Shown here one piece after another: positions 1 through 7,887 of a stretch of DNA of 14,244 nt (its first letter is position 1; the number at the start of each line of letters is the position of its first letter). This DNA comes from CAZMNY01 sp964567745 (GTDB lineage: Bacteria; Planctomycetota; Planctomycetia; Pirellulales; Pirellulaceae), in contig CAZMNY010000074.1 of NCBI GenBank assembly GCA_964567745.1, positions 1 through 14,244 of the forward strand, in the 5' to 3' direction. The position numbers and the translations under genes were made by a program. The notes under the pieces were generated by a model. That model did no database searches, was not told the origin of the DNA, and saw only the letters and a program-made list of their open reading frames with translations.

Positions 1-242
1 CAGCTTGGAATTGGGATCGACAATTCGTTTGGTCAACGCCCGCCACGGCGAATCTGGTGCGCCACCCTAAAGCTAAGGCGTAACGCAGTACTAGCAGTCC
101 GATCCGATTTCGGAATTCGGGGCCAATAATCTGGAGATCCCACGCCTCGCCTCAGTTGGCGCACTAGACTTCGTTTGGCGTTAATACTGATTGCCAGTGG
201 TCCATTCGCGTTGCGGTTGCGACACCGAGCTGGATAGGAATC
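1..242. other. Leading intergenic stretch, no gene recognised
   Basis: I see no convincing coding sequence on either strand here. The short reading frame on the minus strand that runs into the following gene has no recognisable family features and is a shadow. The stretch should carry the promoter of the histidine kinase gene. I could not find a clean -35/-10 pair and do not call one. Confidence 0.4.
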
Positions 243-290
243 GTGTCGGAATACCCTCAGAAACACCCATCCGAGTGCATGGAGAGCGTT

Positions 291-2114
291 ATGCCGAATC
301 AGAATAATCCGAATGAGCAATTTCGGTTAGCCTGTGTTGACGGCCCGTCGGATAATCGTCGTTCTTCCATCGGAGAAGCGGGTGCCTTGGATCGGATGAT
401 GCCGGAACTTTGGGACTTGACTCCCCTTGAGGACGCACTCGAGGAACGGATTGAGCATCTCCACGATCTGCTCCGCGAACGCACAGCGGCCCTAAGCAAA
501 GAATGCGCCATCCGTCAAGATCTGGAACGACAGCTAAGAGAATCTCACGCCATGGCTGACCAGGCGATTTGTGATAAGAACACATTCCTGGCAACGATGA
601 GCCACGACATCCGAGCTCCCTTAACAGCGATTCTCGGATATTCCGAGCTACTATATCGGCTGGGAGATGTCCACAACGCACCGTCAGAACGAATCGAAAT
701 GCTATCCGCAATCAAACGCAATAGCAGCCAGCTTCTTGAGCTGATCACCGATTTGCTGGATTTTACTCAGTTCAAGTCGGATCAGTTCGAACTGGCCCCA
801 ATCGAAACCGATCCTCTCTTGTTAGTGTTTGAGGTTGCGGCTGATTTCCTGACCACTGCGAACTCAAAAGGGTTGAAACTCCACGTCGAATGTACAACAC
901 CTATTCCGCATCAAATTCTGACGGACCCCAAACGGTTTCGACAGATACTGACCAACCTAGTTGTGAACGCCATCAAGTTTACCAATGAGGGAGACGTGAT
1001 CATTCGACTTGCGTCTCGTGAACTTACAAGTGCTTCAGCTTGTTTCGTTGTCACCGTCGAGGATACCGGCATCGGGATTCCAGCGGATCGACAGTCTGTT
1101 ATCTTCGAACCCTTCACACACGGTCACAATGAACAAATCAGTCACCAAACGGGTACCGGGCTGGGATTGTCGATCTGTCGACAACTTGTGGAGTCGAGCG
1201 GAGGCACTATCGCCATGGCGTCGGAGGAGGGTGTTGGTAGCCTGTTCACGTTCACCGTACCGATCACGAGCAACGCGCCGGTGTGGCAACCCAACGCTCA
1301 CGATCTGACCATCCGAGAACCGGTCGCACTCAAGTGGGATACACCGGATGTCAATCTGACGGACTTTCGCATCATGATCGTCGATGATACGACCGACACG
1401 CGAGACCTGCTGAAACTGATTTTTAGCGAAGCTGGAGCCGACGTAACAACAGCATCCAATGGTCTTGATGGAGTTGCGATGACACTGGATGCGATGAGTG
1501 ACAAGAGGCCTTTTGATTTCGTCCTGATGGACATGAGGATGCCGGGGATGAGTGGTCACGCGGCAACAAGCAGACTTCGTGACGAAGGGTATCAAAATCC
1601 GATTGTCGCCTTGACCGCCAACGTCCAGGCAGGTGATGAACAGGCCTGTCTGGATGCCGGCTGCAGCACATACCTAACCAAGCCAATTGAAACCTCCAAG
1701 CTTTTCGAGACGATTGAACAACTGCTGCCCGAACTGATGGAGCACAAGAGGCATGACAACGAAAATCGGCCGACGGCGTTGATCTCTGAAAAAAGCACGG
1801 ATTCGCGTTTCCTGCCGTTGCTCGAGAAATACATGGCACGTCTGCCAATCTTGCTAGAAGAACTTCGAACAGCGCAACGTGATGGGAACACTGAATCTAT
1901 GTTGGACATCGTGCATCGATTGCGCGGAACAGCGGTGAATTACGGTTATCCCTTGATCACCGAAGCCGCGGCCCAGTGTCAAACAGCGATTCACACCAAC
2001 AACTTCCCGGAAAAACAGCTAAACAAAACACTCAACCGGCTCACGAATCTTGTTGACAGTGCCCTAAAATCCTACCGCAACGAAAATGATAACCATGTCA
2101 AACACAACGCATAA
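291..2114 (+). CDS. Soluble hybrid histidine kinase (HisKA-HATPase-REC-HPt)
   Basis: Cytoplasmic phosphorelay sensor kinase. Numbering is from the ATG at 291, giving 607 residues. A coiled-coil-like helix at about 46-98 leads into the HisKA H-box MSHDIRAPL with phospho-His H105. The HATPase follows, with N-box NLVVNAIKF (N226), G1 DTGIG (258-262), F-box FEPF and G2 GTGLGLS (288-294). A receiver domain has acidic pair DD365-366, phospho-acceptor D414 (LMDMRMPG), T442 and K464. A C-terminal HPt carries H542 in IVHRLRGTA. All catalytic residues are present, so a full His-Asp-His relay is expected. No membrane segment or known sensor domain is seen, so the input is unknown. ATG 291 has GGAG at 281-284 with ideal spacing; an in-frame GTG at 243 is an alternative with a poorer site. 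The 3' end overlaps the next gene, which suggests one operon and the cyclase as phosphorelay target. Confidence 0.93.
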   Translation: MPNQNNPNEQFRLACVDGPSDNRRSSIGEAGALDRMMPELWDLTPLEDALEERIEHLHDLLRERTAALSKECAIRQDLERQLRESHAMADQAICDKNTFLATMSHDIRAPLTAILGYSELLYRLGDVHNAPSERIEMLSAIKRNSSQLLELITDLLDFTQFKSDQFELAPIETDPLLLVFEVAADFLTTANSKGLKLHVECTTPIPHQILTDPKRFRQILTNLVVNAIKFTNEGDVIIRLASRELTSASACFVVTVEDTGIGIPADRQSVIFEPFTHGHNEQISHQTGTGLGLSICRQLVESSGGTIAMASEEGVGSLFTFTVPITSNAPVWQPNAHDLTIREPVALKWDTPDVNLTDFRIMIVDDTTDTRDLLKLIFSEAGADVTTASNGLDGVAMTLDAMSDKRPFDFVLMDMRMPGMSGHAATSRLRDEGYQNPIVALTANVQAGDEQACLDAGCSTYLTKPIETSKLFETIEQLLPELMEHKRHDNENRPTALISEKSTDSRFLPLLEKYMARLPILLEELRTAQRDGNTESMLDIVHRLRGTAVNYGYPLITEAAAQCQTAIHTNNFPEKQLNKTLNRLTNLVDSALKSYRNENDNHVKHNA

Positions 2115-3060
2115 TTCCGTTATCGACAATTCAACCAAAAAGTTACTGATCATCGACGATGACCCAGTTTCCCGCGATCTGATCGAGTATTACCTTACCG
2201 GCGTTGTCGATGAGTTTGCCCATGCTTCGTCAGGAATTGAGGGGATCCGAATAGCCGAGGAGTTTGTACCAGATGTCATCGTGCTTGACATCTCGATGCC
2301 TCGAATGGATGGATTCGAGGTTTGTAAACAGCTCAAGGAATCGGCCATTACCCGAGACATTTTCGTTCTATTTCTGACCATGTGTGATAATAGCGTTCAA
2401 ATTGCCAAGGGGCTTGACTACGGCGCTTCGGACTATCTGACCAAGCCATGTGTTCGAGTGGAACTTCAAGCCCGAGTTCGAATGGCACTGCGAACCAAGC
2501 AGATGAGCGATTCATTGAGAGAGCAAGCGTTGATTGATGGTTTAACCAATCTTGCCAATCGTAACGCGTTTGATGACGCAATTCGCGCGGCTATTGCCGA
2601 TTACACTCGAAACGGACACCCGTTTGGGCTCCTGCTCATGGACCTCGATCACTTTAAGAAAGTCAACGATGTTCATGGCCATGGCGTCGGCGACGAGACG
2701 CTGGCTCATGTCGGCGAAGTGTTAAAACGAACGTGCCGTGGCTACGACGTTGCTGCCCGATATGGCGGTGATGAATTCGCCCTGCTCCTGAATCGGACAA
2801 CGAAGATCGAAGCGGCGCGAGTCGGCCAGCGACTTGTAGATGACGTTCGAAAAATCTCCCTAAAGACCTCTGAACACCAAGTCCGTATCACGGCCAGCGT
2901 CGGCCTGAAGTGCTCGCCCGATGAACCTGGCGAGATCGACGCAAAGATGTACTTTAAGGCGGCCGACGACGCACTCTACGAGGCGAAATCGCTTGGCCGA
3001 GACAGGCTGGTTGAGTGGTCTTCGGTTCAACCGCTAGGGTATCCGGGAGGGACAGAATGA
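2086..3060 (+). CDS. REC-GGDEF response regulator, diguanylate cyclase
   Basis: Makes the second messenger c-di-GMP from two GTP when phosphorylated. In the 324 residues, a receiver domain (about 18-135) has DDD24-26, phospho-acceptor D68 (VLDISMPRMDG), T98 and K120 (LTKP), giving PleD/WspR-like organisation. The GGDEF domain (about 145-310) has the metal-binding segment MDLDHFKKVND and an intact YGGDEF signature at 226-231. An RxxD inhibitory site (R218-D221) sits five residues before it, so product inhibition is expected. The start overlaps the kinase gene by 29 nt, or 20 nt if the second ATG at 2095 is used. Neither start has a clear Shine-Dalgarno, so translational coupling is likely. The adjoining kinase with its HPt is the obvious phosphodonor (inference). 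Confidence 0.95.
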   Translation: MITMSNTTHNSVIDNSTKKLLIIDDDPVSRDLIEYYLTGVVDEFAHASSGIEGIRIAEEFVPDVIVLDISMPRMDGFEVCKQLKESAITRDIFVLFLTMCDNSVQIAKGLDYGASDYLTKPCVRVELQARVRMALRTKQMSDSLREQALIDGLTNLANRNAFDDAIRAAIADYTRNGHPFGLLLMDLDHFKKVNDVHGHGVGDETLAHVGEVLKRTCRGYDVAARYGGDEFALLLNRTTKIEAARVGQRLVDDVRKISLKTSEHQVRITASVGLKCSPDEPGEIDAKMYFKAADDALYEAKSLGRDRLVEWSSVQPLGYPGGTE

Positions 3061-3176
3061 ACCCAACCAAGGACCGATGCCTCATGATACAGGCTGCCCA
3101 AGTTGAACCGTTCACGGAGTCGTTTGTACTAGGTTCGAAAAATCGGCTGACGGGCTATCGTTCTACGGCCGAGTGA
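3057..3176 (+). CDS. Possible 39-residue coupled small protein
   Basis: A short frame whose ATG overlaps the cyclase stop (ATGA at 3057-3060). It is preceded by a strong Shine-Dalgarno, GGGAGG at 3045-3050, with six bases of spacing, and ends in TGA at 3174-3176. The product begins MNPTKDRCLMIQ and ends STAE. It has no signal peptide, membrane segment or recognisable motif. Its last bases overlap the 3' end of the convergent TPR gene. The start-stop overlap plus the strong ribosome-binding site are the only support; no family is recognised, and it could be chance. Confidence 0.35.
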   Translation: MNPTKDRCLMIQAAQVEPFTESFVLGSKNRLTGYRSTAE

Positions 3177-6100
3177 TCTCGAGAAGAGTCATAACCGAAG
3201 CACTATCATAGGCGCCGGACCGAATGAAATCGGAGCCGACGGAGAGGGTCACAATCGCATTGAGATCCCAATACAAAGCGGCTCCAAACGTGTTGTAGAA
3301 CACGTTGAACGAGTCCCACATGAGTCCGTACCGAAGCTCGTAATAGCACTGGTTTTCCCCAGGTTGAAACTCTGACAACCAATGCCGACACTCAATATCC
3401 ACGGCGGCGGTTGCGAAGTCGCCCGGCGCGAAATAAGGATGAATTGTGCCGGTCAAGTCGGTTAACACGGGGTTGCGGACGGTCTGTTCCGCGAAGGAGT
3501 TGTAGCGATAGGCTGCGGACAACAGTAGTTGCCTCGGCGGCGGTTTCAGTTCGACATCGTTGATGATTGCAAAGGAATGAACCATGTTATCGTCAGAGTA
3601 GTTTTGGAACTGATATTCGCCATCAAGACTCCAATACGGTGTGATGTTCCAACCGATGCGATGACGCAAACCGTAGCGAAACAGGTTTTGCCGAATGGAT
3701 TCGCTGTTTTCGGCAACGTTATGTAGGAACAGATCGAATCCGAGGTCTAAACCGTCCAAGACACGCCAGTCAATCCCCGATTCAAAAGTGGGGCGAGCCG
3801 AAAACCGGCTGTGGTACATTTCGACATCCATGTCGGCGAATAAGAATATTCCATCCGCCACTTCGCGACGACCCTCCACTTCAAGGATGTTTCCCAAGAG
3901 TGGATCCGGATCATTGGGCATGTAGACCTGGTGTGAGTATCCGATCGCAAAGTACTCATTCTCATCACACAGCGGAAACAGAGCCTTGGCTCCAAAGCGA
4001 AACTGGGTCATTTCCGACAAGCCTTGTCGGCCACCCTGGTGAAAGAAGTCCGTGGTGCCAAGCAGACGCGGCTGCAGTTTCAAGTAGCTGCGCTCCAATG
4101 CCCGTTGGATCCGGACATTATTGGGCTCTATGGCCAGGAATTCTTCGTAGGCGTGGATCGCGTCCCGCGTTTGGCCGAGGCGCCTGTATTGCTGTGCCAT
4201 CTGGGACGTCACGTGCTCATCGACGGGTTCGATATCATGCAAGGTTTCCAGCACGCAGGCGGCGTTCACAGGCCTCCAATCGGCCAGTGCAGTGGCTTGC
4301 TGTTCGAGTCTGAGAGAGACCGCTTCGGAGGTCATCAGACTATGGAATTGTTTCTGTCTTTGCAGTACTTCCAAGTCACCCAACAAGGCCGGGTTAACCG
4401 AGCGAGGAACGACGGAGAGGGCCGTTTCATAAGCGTTGATGGCCGCCTTTTTGCCCTGCCATTGACGCAGCATCCGGGCCCGGCTGCGGCCTGCTTCTCG
4501 ATGATCGGGTATGTCGCGCAAAATCTCCAAGAACAGCTTGTCGGCTTCCTCAAAACACCGGCTAGACCAATAGTAGCCGGCGAGTGTCCGTTTTGCCTGA
4601 ATGTTCGTCGGCGACAGTTTCAGAATTTGATGGCAAACCGCCTCGCATTCATCGCTGTTCTGGCTTGCCAGAATCTCCGCGTAAACATGCAACACGAGAA
4701 GGTTGTCTGGATAACGTTCGGAAACTTGGAAAACGATCTGATTCGCTAATTCAAAGTCGCGGTCCTGGTTTGCGAGTCGGGCTATGGCGACAGCGACAAG
4801 GGGTTGTCTTAAGGAATCGGCAAGATGACTTTCCGCCTGTTGGCCTCTGCCCGCCGCAAGCAGGGAGCGATAGTAGTGGTAGGCGAAGGGCGCGTGGGAA
4901 AGGTTCTTTACATCATCCACATATCCAAGTTCAAACTCCTGCCTGGCAATCACCGGCTGGTGTTGCGACATGTAGATTAGCCCGACCAGCGAATGGAGAA
5001 GGCGACTGAACGGCGACGGAGAATCTTCTGCCGAGAGTGAGTCCCGGACCAACGCCAACGCTGCCGCCTGACCACCTGCCCGAATTTCTGCAGCGACATA
5101 CTGCTCCCATCCGGCCTGGTTGAAATGATCTAACTCGATCGATCGCCGAGCCATAGCAACGGCCGTCTCCAGTTGGCCGGAATTCATATACAGGCGAGAC
5201 AGTGCCAACGCGATTTCCGCCTCATCCGGTCCCAATTGCAGGTATTCACTTTCGGCCAGGCCTGATGCAGTGATCGCCAGATGAATGTCGGCCATCATCT
5301 TCCGTATCCGCGGGCTGGAATCCGAATGGAAAATCGACTCCGTGAGTGTCAAAGCTTCAGCGTACTCACCGGCCAGCAGGTGGATTTCAGCTCGCGCGGC
5401 ACAGACCTCCGGATTTTGCCGAGACACGCTAAGCGACTTCAATGCTTGGCTTGCCTGGTTGATCAGACCTTGACGCAGTAGCATTTGTGAACGTCCGACG
5501 GCGGCGGCTACTAGCTGTGGATTCTCATCAAGAAGGCCCGAGTAGATAAATTCGGCGGTCTGAGTATTTCCGGCGGACGACATTTCACCGGCCAGGTCCA
5601 GCGATCGCCGTGTATCGTGGCTGACGTCGAAACTCACACGAGCTATTGCCAGTGCATCATCGTGGCGTCGCAGTTGGGTCAGCACACGGACCAGCAAAAT
5701 GGCCGATTCGATGTCCTGTGGATCTCGATGGTAGGTGGATTCCAACAGCGGAAGAGCCTTGGACGGGTGCCCCAGCGCGAAGTGCAATTTCCCCAACAGA
5801 GGCTCGTTCGACTGCTCTATTCGAGTCAATCCCGAAAACGTCTGATTAAATCGTCGGCGGGCTGATGTGTAGTCTCCAACGTCGAGTTCAGCGAGAATCA
5901 ACTTTCCGATCACGTCGATATCTTGGGGTATTTCACGAAGCAAGTTGTGCAACAATTCGACGGCACGCTTCTGCAATCCCTCGGCAATCAGGACATCTGC
6001 GAATTCCTTGACCACATCGGGATTGTACGTGCTGTTTGCCAATACACGTTCGTACTGCTCGATTGCGCCGCGGCCGCCCGAGCGAAAAATCAACGAGGCA

Positions 6101-7356
6101 TATTCACGCCTCGCGATCTGATTGTTCGGGTCTAACTCGAGAACCCGCTGGTACCGCTCGAGTGCCGTCCCGTACTCTTTCAAGGCGACGCTGTTTCTCG
6201 CCGCACGTAACAGAACTTCCACGTTGGACATATTGCGAACCATCGGGGTCGGCTCAGTCGACAGTCGGGGGTTGCTGAGAGGCGGGAGTATCTCCGACTT
6301 TTGCTGTTCCGTTCCGGACTCGGGATTTGCGGTTGCCGGCGGGAGAATCCGCCTCGTCGGCAATGCTTGAGACGCGTTCTCCTCGATCATTGGAGCGGGC
6401 CGCGGTATCTCTTCATCGGGATTTCGAGGCAACTGCTGTCCGACCGCTGACGTCAACTCATTTCGCGGGTCGTCTTCATGAAAGGCAAAACGTATGCCAG
6501 AGTCGTCTTTGACATGGCGTGCCTGGTTGATATCCGAACGACGCGCAGCGGGTTGCCCCGCCTGCCGGAGAAGCCTAACCTCTTCGCTGCCGATGTTTCC
6601 AGCGGAATCCCGGATCGAAACCCGCACTTGGCTCGTGCCGACAGGCAACTCGATCACGGAAAGGCCACGGAACACTCCCCTGTCTTCCGACACATTCACG
6701 TCCTGATACCGGACCGGATACCATTTGCCCTCGCCGGCCACAAAACAGTGGACCTGCCGTGATGAGTTGACCAGGGCAGGGTCGGTCGCCCACCATTCAA
6801 TCTGGCATCTGTCCGACGGGGTCGGGATTAGGTTCGCCGTGATCATCGGCTTTGTATAATCGACAGTAACAAACAGTTCCGGTTCTTGCGGCCAGACAAC
6901 CTGATTGCTATCCGTTGCAGGAAGCATCCGGACAGCAAACGTGTAGGTCCCTTCCTCATGGGCCGTGAAGTTGAACAAACCAACCTTCGCCGAGATCTTC
7001 TCCGCGACCTGCCAACGCACGCCGCCATCCCGCGATACAAATAAGACGGCCGTTGTCGGACGTCTCAAGTCGTGGGAAACCTGGAACGGTATGGAAAACC
7101 GACGCTGTCGGCTGAATAGAGTCTTGACAGAATCCCGAGACGGCGACACCCGTGGCATGGAACGGATGTGATGATTGGCCTTGCCCGACTCCCCGCCTCG
7201 CCCAATACGATCTTGAGATTCAACAACGCCCGTGAATGCTGGTAGCATCACGAAAAGAAGCGCTATCAGTGCTCGAAACCATCTAGTCCCTCGACCGGTC
7301 CGATTCGAACAGGGGAAATTCGGGGCAAACAGGACAGTGGACAATCTAGGCGTCAC
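3163..7356 (-). CDS. Exported TPR-repeat protein with C-terminal beta-barrel-like domain
   Basis: 1397 residues. A hydrophobic signal segment lies at about 28-44 after an arginine-rich, rather long n-region. Residues about 75-265 look like tandem immunoglobulin or FN3-like beta-sandwiches, with phrases such as DGGVRW and SIRDSAGNIGSEEV. A proline-rich linker (about 300-372) leads to a long TPR array at about 377-1090, with repeats such as YGTALERYQRVLELDPNN. The last 300 residues have no TPRs. They show alternating aromatic and polar beta-strands (for example EYFAIGYSHQVYM, GAALYWDLNAIV) as in outer-membrane barrels. TPR-then-barrel is the layout of BcsC, PgaA and PelB, which export polysaccharide, so a similar role is inferred, supported by the nearby cyclase. 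The chain does not end in the usual aromatic residue. The start is GTG with GAGG seven bases upstream (complement 7364-7367). Confidence 0.8.
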   Translation of the reverse strand: MTPRLSTVLFAPNFPCSNRTGRGTRWFRALIALLFVMLPAFTGVVESQDRIGRGGESGKANHHIRSMPRVSPSRDSVKTLFSRQRRFSIPFQVSHDLRRPTTAVLFVSRDGGVRWQVAEKISAKVGLFNFTAHEEGTYTFAVRMLPATDSNQVVWPQEPELFVTVDYTKPMITANLIPTPSDRCQIEWWATDPALVNSSRQVHCFVAGEGKWYPVRYQDVNVSEDRGVFRGLSVIELPVGTSQVRVSIRDSAGNIGSEEVRLLRQAGQPAARRSDINQARHVKDDSGIRFAFHEDDPRNELTSAVGQQLPRNPDEEIPRPAPMIEENASQALPTRRILPPATANPESGTEQQKSEILPPLSNPRLSTEPTPMVRNMSNVEVLLRAARNSVALKEYGTALERYQRVLELDPNNQIARREYASLIFRSGGRGAIEQYERVLANSTYNPDVVKEFADVLIAEGLQKRAVELLHNLLREIPQDIDVIGKLILAELDVGDYTSARRRFNQTFSGLTRIEQSNEPLLGKLHFALGHPSKALPLLESTYHRDPQDIESAILLVRVLTQLRRHDDALAIARVSFDVSHDTRRSLDLAGEMSSAGNTQTAEFIYSGLLDENPQLVAAAVGRSQMLLRQGLINQASQALKSLSVSRQNPEVCAARAEIHLLAGEYAEALTLTESIFHSDSSPRIRKMMADIHLAITASGLAESEYLQLGPDEAEIALALSRLYMNSGQLETAVAMARRSIELDHFNQAGWEQYVAAEIRAGGQAAALALVRDSLSAEDSPSPFSRLLHSLVGLIYMSQHQPVIARQEFELGYVDDVKNLSHAPFAYHYYRSLLAAGRGQQAESHLADSLRQPLVAVAIARLANQDRDFELANQIVFQVSERYPDNLLVLHVYAEILASQNSDECEAVCHQILKLSPTNIQAKRTLAGYYWSSRCFEEADKLFLEILRDIPDHREAGRSRARMLRQWQGKKAAINAYETALSVVPRSVNPALLGDLEVLQRQKQFHSLMTSEAVSLRLEQQATALADWRPVNAACVLETLHDIEPVDEHVTSQMAQQYRRLGQTRDAIHAYEEFLAIEPNNVRIQRALERSYLKLQPRLLGTTDFFHQGGRQGLSEMTQFRFGAKALFPLCDENEYFAIGYSHQVYMPNDPDPLLGNILEVEGRREVADGIFLFADMDVEMYHSRFSARPTFESGIDWRVLDGLDLGFDLFLHNVAENSESIRQNLFRYGLRHRIGWNITPYWSLDGEYQFQNYSDDNMVHSFAIINDVELKPPPRQLLLSAAYRYNSFAEQTVRNPVLTDLTGTIHPYFAPGDFATAAVDIECRHWLSEFQPGENQCYYELRYGLMWDSFNVFYNTFGAALYWDLNAIVTLSVGSDFIRSGAYDSASVMTLLEITRP

Positions 7357-7611
7357 GTTCGAACCTCAACCAAAATTGTCAATTCGAGTCCGAGTGAGCA
7401 CAGAAGCTCACCACATCGCTTGTTAAATGCTTAGCGTCTTATCGGTAATGCCGCCTATCCGACCTAAGACGATTTTTCAAAGTTTGTGGGCTTGGAAGAT
7501 GTGAATCGAACAATCACCGACACCCAGGCTACCCACACTCCCCAAACATCCAAGCTGACACGACGGCCAAAACAGGCCAAACCGTTTGAAACCGGGCGAC
7601 TTGGTGATCCC
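7357..7611. other. Intergenic stretch between TPR gene and IS3 remnant
   Basis: No gene seen. It should hold the promoter of the minus-strand TPR gene. It contains an inverted repeat with a T-run (listed separately) and a separated inverted pair GCTTGGA (7490-7496) and TCCAAGC (7549-7555) of unknown meaning. Confidence 0.4.
7435..7477 (+). terminator. Hairpin with T-run, terminator-like
   Basis: Arms CGTCTTA (7435-7441) and TAAGACG (7465-7471) pair perfectly. An inner CGG (7443-7445) can pair with CCG (7459-7461). The downstream arm is followed by ATTTTT at 7472-7477, the form of a plus-strand intrinsic terminator. No plus-strand gene ends just upstream, so it may instead be a genomic repeat or limit antisense transcription into the IS remnant. 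Confidence 0.4.
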
Positions 7612-7887
7612 TGACGTCCTCCCCTAAACTTGGTCCAGGCGAAGTGAGAGAATCCATTCGGGCCTGTTTGCCCGGAAAGGATTTTTGAAATGAGTCAGAA
7701 GCGACACACGGTTGATCAGATCATTGCGAAGTTACGTCGAGCGGACGTGGAGCTTGGCAAGGGCAGGAAGGTTCCCGAGGTCTGCAAGTTGCTTGGCCGG
7801 CCTCGATCCGTTGCCGAACGCACATGCTCGACTTTCGAAACAGGCGGCGAGGGCGGACTTAATATCTGGCAGACGGCCCCGTATTAA
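7612..7887 (+). mobile_element. Truncated IS3-family element, left end
   Basis: The segment starting TGACGTCCTCCCC at 7612, followed by a GGTCCA-containing stretch and then a short leader to an OrfA start, has the form of the left end of an IS3-family insertion sequence (family form from memory). Only the end, the leader and a partial OrfA remain. OrfB, the DDE transposase, is absent. The right boundary is unclear because the recognisable OrfA similarity fades after about 7863. Confidence 0.6.
7690..7887 (+). pseudogene. IS3-family transposase OrfA, truncated
   Basis: The N-terminal helix-turn-helix part of an IS3 OrfA. The opening MSQKRHTVDQIIAKLRRADV and the following GRKVPEVCKLLG are typical of the family. 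After that the protein reads VAERTCSTFETGGEGGL, which lines up loosely with the usual SEQTYYRWRKQYGGL form, so this part has diverged. The coiled-coil half of OrfA and all of OrfB are missing, so it cannot transpose. An AAGG ribosome site lies at 7677-7680. Its TAA stop at 7885-7887 overlaps the TAA of the convergent LRR gene within a single TTAA, so debris and gene end on each other. Confidence 0.7.

Noticed and set aside
33..320. 95-codon minus-strand frame at the left edge
   Set aside because: It overlaps the kinase start, has no family features, and is arginine-rich as expected of an antisense shadow.
4024..4749. 241-codon open frame on the plus strand
   Set aside because: It lies antisense to the well-supported TPR gene and has no recognisable domain or ribosome-binding site; a shadow frame.
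7490..7555. GCTTGGA/TCCAAGC inverted pair as an IS end or attachment site
   Set aside because: Arms are only 7 bp with 52 bases between, and no adjoining gene or duplication supports a mobile element boundary.
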